From: Betaproteobacteria bacterium
Lineage (GTDB): Bacteria; Pseudomonadota; Gammaproteobacteria; Burkholderiales; SG8-39
Direction of reading: 5' to 3'
DNA: 5,878 nucleotides
Assembly: GCA_019237595.1 (NCBI GenBank)
Contig: JAFAGU010000163.1
Coordinates: 1-5,878, forward strand
Made by a program: the position numbers and the translations under genes. Every line of letters starts with the position of its first letter. Position 1 is the first letter of the stretch. Positions 1-5,275 of the stretch are shown here, piece after piece. Below the pieces are notes generated by a model, which saw only the letters and a list, made by a program, of their open reading frames with translations, searched no databases and was not told the DNA's origin.

Positions 1-843
1 GTCTACTGCTCGCTCAAGGGGTTCCTCACCGGCCCCTACGAGCATCGCCTCGCGCTCGACGAAGTGACGCAGATGATGGGCGGCCTCGCGTACATGACCG
101 GACTTCCGGACCGGCCGCTGCGCGCCGGCTCCTCCGTGATCGACATCATGGGCGGCAGCTACGCCGCGATCGGCATCCTCGCGGCGCTTCGCGAGCGCGA
201 CACGACCGGCCGCGGCAAGCGAGTGACGAGCTCGCTTTTCGAAAGCACCGCATACCTCGTCGCGCAGCACATGGCGCAGTTCGAGCTGACCGGAGAAGCG
301 CCGCCCCCGATGTCCGTCAAGCGGCCGGCGTGGGGCGTGTACGACATCTTCGAGACCGCCGACGGCGGCCGCCTCTTCGTCGGCGTCGTGACCGACACGC
401 AATGGGAGGTCTTCTGCCGCGAGTTCGGCGCCGAGGAGCTCAAGGCGGATGCGCGCCTCAGGACGAATGGCATGCGCGTAAAGGAGCGCAGCTGGCTTCT
501 TCCGTCGCTCGTTTCGCTGCTCAAGAAATACACGCAGAAGGATCTGGCGGAAAAGCTCGAGCGCATCGGCCTGCCCTTCGCGCCGATCGCCAAGCCCTGG
601 GACCTCCTCGACGACCCTCACCTCAACACGGGCGGCGGGATGATGGAGGTGTCGGTGGGCGGAAAGACGATCCACGTCCCCGCGCTGCCGCTCGAGCTCG
701 ACGGCCGGCGCCTGCCGAAGCGCATGGATCCGCCGCGAATCGGCGAGCACGTGCGCGAATTGCTCGGCGCCCTGGGCTGTTCGCAGGCGCAGGTGGAAGC
801 CTGGATCGACCGCGGTATAGTCGCCGCGCCACGGAACACTTGA
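1..843 (+). CDS. CaiB/BaiF family III CoA-transferase, C-terminal part (5' truncated by window edge)
   Basis: The frame is open from base 1, so the gene starts outside the window and the internal ATG at 64 is not its start. About 280 residues are visible; family III transferases usually have about 380-430, so roughly the first 100-150 are missing. These enzymes move CoA from an acyl-CoA to a free carboxylic acid in the cytosol, through an aspartyl-CoA thioester. Family hallmarks are GPYEHRLALD followed by QMMGGLAYMTG. The Asp at visible residue 20 (bases 58-60) sits where the catalytic Asp of this family is expected. Next come SSVIDIMGGSYAAIGILAAL and the conserved RDTTGRGKRV stretch, then the C-terminal small-domain pattern including GLPFAPI and DPHLNTGG. 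The protein ends in a normal tail. The substrate cannot be read from the sequence. The hydrolase gene begins 13 bases downstream and is probably co-transcribed. The family call is secure; the specific reaction is unknown. Confidence 0.93.
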   Translation, partial: VYCSLKGFLTGPYEHRLALDEVTQMMGGLAYMTGLPDRPLRAGSSVIDIMGGSYAAIGILAALRERDTTGRGKRVTSSLFESTAYLVAQHMAQFELTGEAPPPMSVKRPAWGVYDIFETADGGRLFVGVVTDTQWEVFCREFGAEELKADARLRTNGMRVKERSWLLPSLVSLLKKYTQKDLAEKLERIGLPFAPIAKPWDLLDDPHLNTGGGMMEVSVGGKTIHVPALPLELDGRRLPKRMDPPRIGEHVRELLGALGCSQAQVEAWIDRGIVAAPRNT

Positions 844-844
844 G

Positions 845-853
845 AGGAGGAGG
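845..853 (+). promoter_or_regulatory. Ribosome binding site deciding the GTG start of the hydrolase
   Basis: The purine run AGGAGGAGG ends three bases before GTG at 857, and its upstream AGGAGG copy lies six bases from it. No ATG in this frame lies near enough to use this site. The first in-frame Met after 857 would delete the whole signal peptide. This supports GTG 857 as the start. Confidence 0.8.
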
Positions 854-856
854 ACC

Positions 857-1810
857 GTGAACGACCGAAAGACTATCGACGTTGGCCGTCGCGCCGCCGT
901 GCAGGGGCTGCTCGCGCTCGGCAGCGCGCTCGCCCTCGGCAGCTGCGCGAGCGGGATGCAGCCGGGTGCAGGAACGGGCGGAAGCGCCCGCTTGTCCGGC
1001 GGGCGGTTTTCCGTGCGCTGGCTCGGCGGCGGCATCGTCGAGCTGGCCACCCCGGACAACAAGCAGATCGCCTACGGCGACGCCTGGTTCTGGTCGAACG
1101 CCGGCTGGACGCGCTTCAACGTGCAGAAGCCGCCCGAATACAGCTCGCCGGAAGGATTCGCAAAATACGTCAAGGGCAAGAACCCGGACGCGGTCTTCGT
1201 CCTGCTCACGCATGACCACGGCGACCACGGCGGCGACTACATGGACGCCCTGAAGGCGCTCGTGGACGCCGGCGTGCCGGTGATGACGACGGGACAAAGC
1301 GACCTCATGCGCGCGCCCAACGGCCTCGTGCCGGATTTCAAGAAGGCCGGGCTCGACAACGCCAAGATCGTCGCCAACGGCGGCGCCGGCATGAACTTCG
1401 GCGGCACGTCGCGCCACGGCGCAATGACCGCGCGCCTGGTGCCGGCGGTCCATTCCACCGTGCATGGCTTCCCGGCCGCCGGATTCATGCTCGACATCGG
1501 CGGCTCGCGCGTCTACATCAGCGGCGACACGGACCTCTTCGGCGACATGAAGGGCCTAGGCGAGCGCTACCAGCCCAACGTCGCCATCGTATGCGTGGGC
1601 GACGGGCCCTTTACCATGGGACCGGAAGAGGCTGCGCGCGCCTGCCAGTGGCTCGGCGTGCAGCACGCGATTCCGGTGCACTACGCGCACAATCCGCTCG
1701 TCAAGGGCGTCGAGGCTGGCGAGGAGTTCCGCAAGGCCATGGCGCAGATCGCGCCGGGCGTGCAGGTGAGCGTCCTGAAGCCAGGCGACACGCAGATGAT
1801 CCAGACCTGA
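857..1810 (+). CDS. Exported MBL-fold (UlaG-like) metallohydrolase, probable Tat-type lipoprotein
   Basis: This 317-residue protein belongs to the metallo-beta-lactamase superfamily, hydrolases that usually bind two metal ions, often zinc. The metal motif is T-H-D-H-G-D-H (His119, Asp120, His121, Asp123, His124). Further candidate ligands are His199 (PAVHS), Asp224 (SGDTD) and His275 (PVHYAHNP). The spacing and the SGDT motif resemble UlaG-like or Lactamase_B_2/3 proteins rather than antibiotic-degrading enzymes. The N-terminus has paired arginines (GRRAAVQ, residues 10-16), a hydrophobic stretch (17-28) and a lipobox-like LGSC ending at Cys30. This suggests export by the Tat route and lipid attachment. 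The arginine motif lacks the preferred Phe-Leu-Lys ending, so Sec export remains possible. Residues 31-50 form a Gly/Ser/Ala-rich linker before the beta-sandwich begins. The gene follows the CoA-transferase by 13 bases, probably in one operon, and is followed by a terminator. The fold is certain; the substrate is unknown. Confidence 0.9.
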   Translation: MNDRKTIDVGRRAAVQGLLALGSALALGSCASGMQPGAGTGGSARLSGGRFSVRWLGGGIVELATPDNKQIAYGDAWFWSNAGWTRFNVQKPPEYSSPEGFAKYVKGKNPDAVFVLLTHDHGDHGGDYMDALKALVDAGVPVMTTGQSDLMRAPNGLVPDFKKAGLDNAKIVANGGAGMNFGGTSRHGAMTARLVPAVHSTVHGFPAAGFMLDIGGSRVYISGDTDLFGDMKGLGERYQPNVAIVCVGDGPFTMGPEEAARACQWLGVQHAIPVHYAHNPLVKGVEAGEEFRKAMAQIAPGVQVSVLKPGDTQMIQT

Positions 1811-1835
1811 GCGCGCCTCCGGGCTGCAAAAGCAG

Positions 1836-1865
1836 AAGGGCCCTCGACGGGCCCTTTTCTTTTTT
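1836..1865 (+). terminator. Intrinsic terminator between convergent hydrolase and doxX-family genes
   Basis: A perfect 8-bp stem, AAGGGCCC (1836-1843) with GGGCCCTT (1849-1856), closes a TCGAC loop and runs into TTCTTTTTT (1857-1865). It lies 25 bases after the hydrolase stop and fits a strong rho-independent terminator on the + strand. On the - strand the same stem follows the doxX-family stop (1873) but is trailed only by CTGCTTTT, so it may work more weakly for that gene too. Confidence 0.88.
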
Positions 1866-1872
1866 GCCGCCG

Positions 1873-2250
1873 CTAGCGCCGGTCGGCGGAGAGCTGGCCC
1901 GGCCCGGCCACGGCGAGCATGAGGAACCCGCCCATGATGGCGAGGTTCTTCAGGAACTGCGTCGTCTGCGACGGGTCGTTCCAGAACGCGTGTCCCAGGA
2001 CGGCGGTGATCAGCGTGAAGATCGCCATCCCCCAGGCGACCCAGCGCGTCTTCCAGCCAATGACGACCAGAAGGCCGCCCACGAGCTCGACGGCAATGAC
2101 GGCCCAGACGACGAGGCCGGGCGACGGCACGCCGAGCTTGCCCAGGTAGCCGGCGGTGCCGGCGACGTTGTTGAGCTTGTTGAAGCCGGCAATGATGAAG
2201 AGCGCGGCGAGCATGATCCGGGCGAGGAGCGGTACGACGGTGGCGTGCAT
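1873..2250 (-). CDS. DoxX-family small integral membrane protein
   Basis: The 125-residue length is typical for the DoxX family. Four hydrophobic segments are visible at about residues 7-25, 46-66, 69-88 and 100-116. Family signatures are AGFNKL (21-26) at the end of the first segment, VELVGGLLVVIGW (54-66), GHAFWND (86-92) and FLKNLAIMGGFLML (99-112). It should sit in the inner membrane with short loops. Members have been linked to quinone- or thiosulfate-related redox work and to membrane redox-stress complexes, but most, including this one, have no defined reaction. The ATG at 2250 is supported by AAAGGAGG on the - strand (2257-2264) six bases upstream. The gene appears to be its own transcription unit: a terminator (2290-2314) separates it from the GlcG-like gene upstream, and it converges with the hydrolase downstream. 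A palindrome (2267-2282) containing CATAAT lies just before its ribosome binding site. Confidence 0.9.
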   Translation of the reverse strand: MHATVVPLLARIMLAALFIIAGFNKLNNVAGTAGYLGKLGVPSPGLVVWAVIAVELVGGLLVVIGWKTRWVAWGMAIFTLITAVLGHAFWNDPSQTTQFLKNLAIMGGFLMLAVAGPGQLSADRR

Positions 2251-2266
2251 GCGGTGCCTCCTTTGG

Positions 2267-2282
2267 CCGGCGATTATGCCGG
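2267..2282 (-). promoter_or_regulatory. Palindromic operator-like site with possible -10 element before doxX-family gene
   Basis: On the - strand this reads CCGGCATAATCGCCGG: perfect 5-bp arms around a 6-base centre. It overlaps CATAAT, five of six matches to the sigma-70 -10 consensus, and ends two bases before the Shine-Dalgarno site. I find no good -35 about 17 bases further upstream, so the promoter reading is weak. A nearly matching palindrome lies upstream of prpE (5255-5270), which favours a protein-binding site. A short RNA hairpin is the alternative. Confidence 0.4.
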
Positions 2283-2289
2283 AGAAACG

Positions 2290-2314
2290 AAAAGGGGCCT
2301 CGCGGCCCCTTTTT
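2290..2314 (-). terminator. Intrinsic terminator after the prpE-GlcG-GlcG unit
   Basis: A perfect 10-bp stem, AAAAGGGGCC with GGCCCCTTTT, surrounds a four-base TCGC loop (2300-2303 on the + strand). On the - strand it begins 17 bases after the stop of the secreted GlcG-like gene and continues into TTTTCGTTTC. It should end transcription from that gene before the doxX-family gene. The stem is symmetrical and could also act on the + strand. Confidence 0.85.
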
Positions 2315-2331
2315 CCAGGCGCCAGGGCACG

Positions 2332-2868
2332 CTACTGCGCGGCTTTCGCGCCCGCCTGCGAGACTACGTCGTCCTGAGAGCCCGTGCCGCCGGAAACGCC
2401 GATCGCGCCGATGATCTTGCCGTCGACCACGATGGGGTTGCCGCCGCGCGACCCGATTACGTCGTCGAGCGTGGCGAGGTAGGCGAAGAAATCGCCGCGC
2501 CCAAGCAGGCGCTCGAACACGAGCGTCGGCCGGCGGAACTTGGCCGCCGTGCGCGCCTTGTGCTGCGAGATGCTGACGGAGGCGTACTGGCAGTCGTCCA
2601 TCTTGGCGAAATACACCAGGTCTCCCGTGGGGCCGACGACGGCGACGCACATCGGCCAGCCGCGCTTGGCCGCCTCGGCCAGAGCCGCGTCTGCGACCTT
2701 GCGTGCCCGGTCGAGCTTGATGGTCTCTCCGTAGGGCATGAAGTTGTATTTCTCGGGGACGGCCTCGTTCGGATTCTTCTCATCGGCAGGCGGGACCTGC
2801 GCGAAAACCGCCGATGCGGCCAGCAGCGCGGCGCAAGCCGCGCCGGCCATTACGCTCAAACGAACCAT
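2332..2868 (-). CDS. Secreted GlcG/HbpS-family (DUF336) heme-binding-like protein
   Basis: The 178-residue protein has a Sec-type signal peptide: MVRLS, a hydrophobic core (residues 6-19) and a likely cleavage after AVFA (23), so the mature form should be periplasmic. An acidic, proline-rich linker (24-48) leads into one GlcG/HbpS domain (about 50-176). The domain carries KLDRARKVADAALAEA, the KARTAAKFRRPT motif (104-115), GGNPIVVDGKIIGAIGVSGG (142-161) and a closing DDVVSQAGAKAA. Family members include Streptomyces HbpS, which binds heme, and E. coli GlcG of the glycolate locus; most are uncharacterised, and heme binding is not proven by these motifs. The ATG at 2868 has GGAGAGGT on the - strand six bases upstream. 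It is the second of two paralogues downstream of prpE, 52 bases after the stop of the first, and is followed by a terminator. Family secure; ligand unknown. Confidence 0.88.
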   Translation of the reverse strand: MVRLSVMAGAACAALLAASAVFAQVPPADEKNPNEAVPEKYNFMPYGETIKLDRARKVADAALAEAAKRGWPMCVAVVGPTGDLVYFAKMDDCQYASVSISQHKARTAAKFRRPTLVFERLLGRGDFFAYLATLDDVIGSRGGNPIVVDGKIIGAIGVSGGTGSQDDVVSQAGAKAAQ

Positions 2869-2920
2869 GTGATCACCTCTCCAGTCGTTGCGGGGTTGAC
2901 AGCGATTGTGCAGCGAACAC

Positions 2921-3319
2921 TCAGGCGAGCGCGTTGATTCCCGCCTGGCAGATCTGCTCGTCCTCGTGCGACTGCACGCCCGAGACGCCGATGCCTCCGA
3001 CGCACACGCCCTGCGCCATGATGGGAAGGCCGCCCTGCACCGGCGTGATGCCGGGCATGCGCAGGAGCTCCGGCCGCTTGGCGATGCGGTCCTGCCACGC
3101 CGCCGTGGGCCGCCGCGATTCGGCCGCCGTGCGGCCCTTCTCGACGGCGATGCGCGCGTTCGCCGGGCTCGCCCCGTCCATGCGCACGAGGTGCAGGAGA
3201 TGGCCGCCGTCGTCCAGGATGGCGATGCAGACGATCCAGTTGTTCTTCGCCGCTTCGGCCTCCGCCGCGGCGGAAATGCGGCGGCAGTCGTCCAGCGTCA
3301 GCATCGGTCGTGTCTTCAC
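2921..3319 (-). CDS. Cytosolic GlcG/HbpS-family (DUF336) protein
   Basis: At 132 residues this is a single GlcG/HbpS domain without a signal peptide, the usual length of the bare domain. Visible motifs are LTLDDCRRISAAAEAEA (7-23), KGRTAAESRRPT (61-72), PGITPVQGGLPI (89-100), GGIGVSG (108-114) and DEQICQAGINAL near the end. It aligns along its length with the neighbouring secreted paralogue, the KxRTAA..RRPT and GxIGVSG blocks being the clearest. I chose GTG 3319 because AGGAG on the - strand (3330-3334) lies ten bases upstream. ATG 3304 five codons later has no comparable site and would remove only MKTRP. The GTG lies one base beyond the prpE TGA (3321-3323), which points to translational coupling with prpE. 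Family members have been associated with heme binding or with oxidative metabolism loci; no enzyme activity can be assigned here. Confidence 0.88.
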   Translation of the reverse strand: MKTRPMLTLDDCRRISAAAEAEAAKNNWIVCIAILDDGGHLLHLVRMDGASPANARIAVEKGRTAAESRRPTAAWQDRIAKRPELLRMPGITPVQGGLPIMAQGVCVGGIGVSGVQSHEDEQICQAGINALA

Positions 3320-3320
3320 T

Positions 3321-5204
3321 TCAGCGCTTCTCCTCTTGGATGGCCTGCCGGATCTGCTCGAGCGCGCCGGGATCCTCGATCGTGGTGAGGTCGCCCGGAT
3401 CGCGGCCCTCCGCGAGGGCCTGGATCGAGCGCCGCAGCGTCTTCCCCGAGCGGGTCTTGGGCAGCAGGGTCACGAAGTGTACGGCTTTCGGCCGGGCGAT
3501 GGCGCCGAGCTGGCGATCCACGGTTTCCATGACCTCCTGGGTCGAGGTGCCCTTCCCCGGATCCTTGAGCACCGCGAAGGCGAGCGGCATCTGCCCCTTC
3601 AGGGCGTCCTGCACGCCCACTACGGCGCATTCCGCGACGTTCGGATGCATGTTGACGGCCTCCTCGATCTCGCGCGTCCCGAGCCGGTGGCCGGCGACGT
3701 TGATGACGTCGTCGGTCCGCCCGAGGATGAAGTAGTAGCCGTCGCGATCGCGGATGCCCCAGTCGAAGGTCGAGTAGACGTGCCGGCCGCGGAAGCCGCC
3801 GAAATAGGTCTTTACGAAGCGCTCGTCGTCGCCCCAGACGGTGCTCATGCAGCCCGGCGGCAGCGGCGGCTGGATCGTGACCACGCCCTTTTCGCCGTCG
3901 GCGACCTGCTCCGCCGTACCTTCATGAAGCAGGCGCACGTCGTAGCCGTAGACCGGGAAGCTGGGCGAGCCCATCTTGAGCGGCGTCTTCTCCACGCCGG
4001 GCATGGCCGAGAGCAGCGGCCAGCCGGTCTCCGTTTGCCAGTAATGGTCGATCACCGGCTTGCCGAGCGCCTCGCTGATCCACTTGTGCGTCGGCTCGTC
4101 GAGCGGCTCGCCGGCGAGGAAGAGGTGCCTGAGCGAGGAAATGTCGTGCTTCTTGAGGTACGACGGATCCTGCTTCTTCAGCACGCGGATCGCGGTCGGG
4201 GCGGAGAACATCACCGATACCTTCTCCTGCTCGACGATCTTCCACCAGATGCCCGCGTCCGGACGAATCGGGACGCCCTCGTACAGGATGGTCGTCATGC
4301 CGGCGATCAGCGGCGCATAGATGATGTACGAGTGGCCCACGACCCAGCCGATGTCGGAGGTGGTGAACATCGTCTCGCCCGCCTGGCCGCAGAAGATGTG
4401 CTTCATCGACGAGGCCAGGGCCACCGCATAGCCGCCGACGTCACGCTGCACGCCCTTCGGCCGGCCGGTCGTGCCGGACGTGTACAGGATGTACGAGGGC
4501 TCGTTCGACTCGAGCCACTCGCATCCTACTGTTGCGCTTGAAATGTCTTTCTCCGCGTTCTTCCAATCGACATCCCGGTCCCGAACCCAGGTGAGGTTAG
4601 GGTCCAAACCGCGGTTGAAAAGCAAAACCTTCTTCGGGGCGTGCGTGGCGAGCCTAAGCGACTCGTCGACAAGGGACTTGTAGAGGACAGGCTTGCCCAT
4701 GCGGCTGCCGCCGTCGGCGGTCACCATGAGCGCGGGACGCGCATCGTCGATCCGCGCGGCGAGGCTCGCCGCGGCAAAGCCGCCGAACACGACCGAATGG
4801 ATGGCGCCCAAGCGAGCGCACGCCAGGATGGCGAACACCGCCTGCGGGATCATCGGCATGTAGACGATCACGCGATCGCCCTTGCCGACGCCGAGCGCCT
4901 TCATCATGGCTGCGGCTTTGCACACCTCGAGATGGAGCTCGCGGTACGTGAAGCTCCTTGCTTCTCCCGTTTCCGTCGAGATATAGACGAGCGCCTTCTG
5001 GCCGCCCCTCGCCTCGAGGTGCCGGTCGACCGCGTTGTGGCAGAGGTTCGTCCGACCGCCCACGAACCAGCGGGCGAACGGCGGCCGGGAATAGTCGAGC
5101 ACCTGGTCGCAGGGCCGGTGCCAGTCGATCAGCTTCGCCTGCTCGGACCAGAACGCGTCCCGGTCCTCGAGCGAGCGGCGGTGGAAGGCGCGATACGTTT
5201 CCAT
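3321..5204 (-). CDS. prpE: Propionyl-CoA synthetase
   Basis: This cytosolic AMP-forming acyl-CoA synthetase joins propionate, ATP and CoA into propionyl-CoA through a propionyl-AMP intermediate. Its 627 residues match the usual PrpE length. Domain order: acetyl-CoA-synthetase N-terminal region (1-60), large adenylation domain with the ATP loop YTSGTTGRPKG (241-251), the aromatic YWQTE motif (388-392), hinge region with GRTDDVINVAGHRLGT (495-510), and C-terminal lid with the catalytic lysine Lys588 in PKTRSGK. PrpE-specific features that separate it from acetyl-CoA synthetase are GVQRDVGGYAVAL (251-263), SDIGWVVGHSYI, YEGVPIRPD and the ending EGRDPGDLTTIEDP. The lysine is the residue that protein acetyltransferases modify in this family, so post-translational control is possible. 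ATG 5204 is preceded by GAGGT on the - strand (5210-5214), five bases away. It appears to be the first gene of a unit with the two GlcG-like genes. No methylcitrate-cycle genes are adjacent. Bases 4521-4620 have noticeably lower G+C than the rest of the gene. Confidence 0.95.
   Translation of the reverse strand: METYRAFHRRSLEDRDAFWSEQAKLIDWHRPCDQVLDYSRPPFARWFVGGRTNLCHNAVDRHLEARGGQKALVYISTETGEARSFTYRELHLEVCKAAAMMKALGVGKGDRVIVYMPMIPQAVFAILACARLGAIHSVVFGGFAAASLAARIDDARPALMVTADGGSRMGKPVLYKSLVDESLRLATHAPKKVLLFNRGLDPNLTWVRDRDVDWKNAEKDISSATVGCEWLESNEPSYILYTSGTTGRPKGVQRDVGGYAVALASSMKHIFCGQAGETMFTTSDIGWVVGHSYIIYAPLIAGMTTILYEGVPIRPDAGIWWKIVEQEKVSVMFSAPTAIRVLKKQDPSYLKKHDISSLRHLFLAGEPLDEPTHKWISEALGKPVIDHYWQTETGWPLLSAMPGVEKTPLKMGSPSFPVYGYDVRLLHEGTAEQVADGEKGVVTIQPPLPPGCMSTVWGDDERFVKTYFGGFRGRHVYSTFDWGIRDRDGYYFILGRTDDVINVAGHRLGTREIEEAVNMHPNVAECAVVGVQDALKGQMPLAFAVLKDPGKGTSTQEVMETVDRQLGAIARPKAVHFVTLLPKTRSGKTLRRSIQALAEGRDPGDLTTIEDPGALEQIRQAIQEEKR
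3328..3337 (-). promoter_or_regulatory. Ribosome binding site inside the prpE 3' end for the downstream GlcG-like gene
   Basis: On the - strand AAGAGGAGAA lies within the last codons of prpE, ten bases before GTG 3319. The prpE stop and the GTG are separated by a single base (TGA-A-GTG). This supports the GTG start and coupled translation. Confidence 0.65.
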
Positions 5205-5254
5205 GCGGTACCTCGGCGAGTGGCGGACCCTACACTCTCGCTTCCCGGCGCGGG

Positions 5255-5275
5255 CCGGCCTTGATGCCGGTCAAG
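5255..5275 (-). promoter_or_regulatory. Overlapping palindromes upstream of prpE (operator candidate)
   Basis: The 71-base gap before prpE holds two overlapping perfect inverted repeats. Bases 5255-5270 read, on the - strand, CCGGCATCAAGGCCGG (5-bp arms, 6-base centre). Bases 5260-5275 read CTTGACCGGCATCAAG (5-bp arms, 6-base centre). The first closely resembles the palindrome before the doxX-family gene. There is no T-run after either, so neither looks like a terminator for the upstream GGDEF-like gene, whose stop lies at 5276-5278. A TTGACC on the - strand (5269-5274) resembles a -35 box, but no -10 sequence follows at a suitable distance. Confidence 0.35.

Noticed and set aside
623..1465. 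A 280-codon open frame on the - strand opposite the CoA-transferase and hydrolase
   Set aside because: It spans two well-supported genes on the other strand, has no recognisable motif, and its low-complexity Arg/Ala-rich sequence marks it as a shadow frame.
2869..2876. GTGATCAC, an 8-base perfect palindrome beside the start codon of the secreted GlcG-like gene
   Set aside because: It is too short to support as an operator, has no second copy, and overlaps the spacer between ribosome binding site and start codon.
2896..2901. TTGACA on the + strand, a perfect -35 hexamer
   Set aside because: The bases about 17 further on (ACTCAG region) do not resemble a -10 box, and transcription would run antisense into the GlcG-like gene and prpE. 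I see no product for it.
1591..2937. A 448-codon open frame on the + strand running through hydrolase, terminators, doxX and GlcG-like genes
   Set aside because: It reads through two intrinsic terminators and several real genes in other frames, with no domain and no plausible ribosome binding site.
3304..3304. ATG at 3304 as an alternative start of the cytosolic GlcG-like gene
   Set aside because: It lacks a Shine-Dalgarno sequence at proper distance, whereas GTG 3319 has AGGAG ten bases upstream and sits directly after the prpE stop. The difference is only five residues.
2814..4541. A 575-codon open frame on the + strand opposite prpE and the first GlcG-like gene
   Set aside because: It is antisense to strongly recognised genes, has a composition rich in Arg, Ala and Pro with no recognisable domain, and is the usual product of high G+C where the opposite strand lacks stops.
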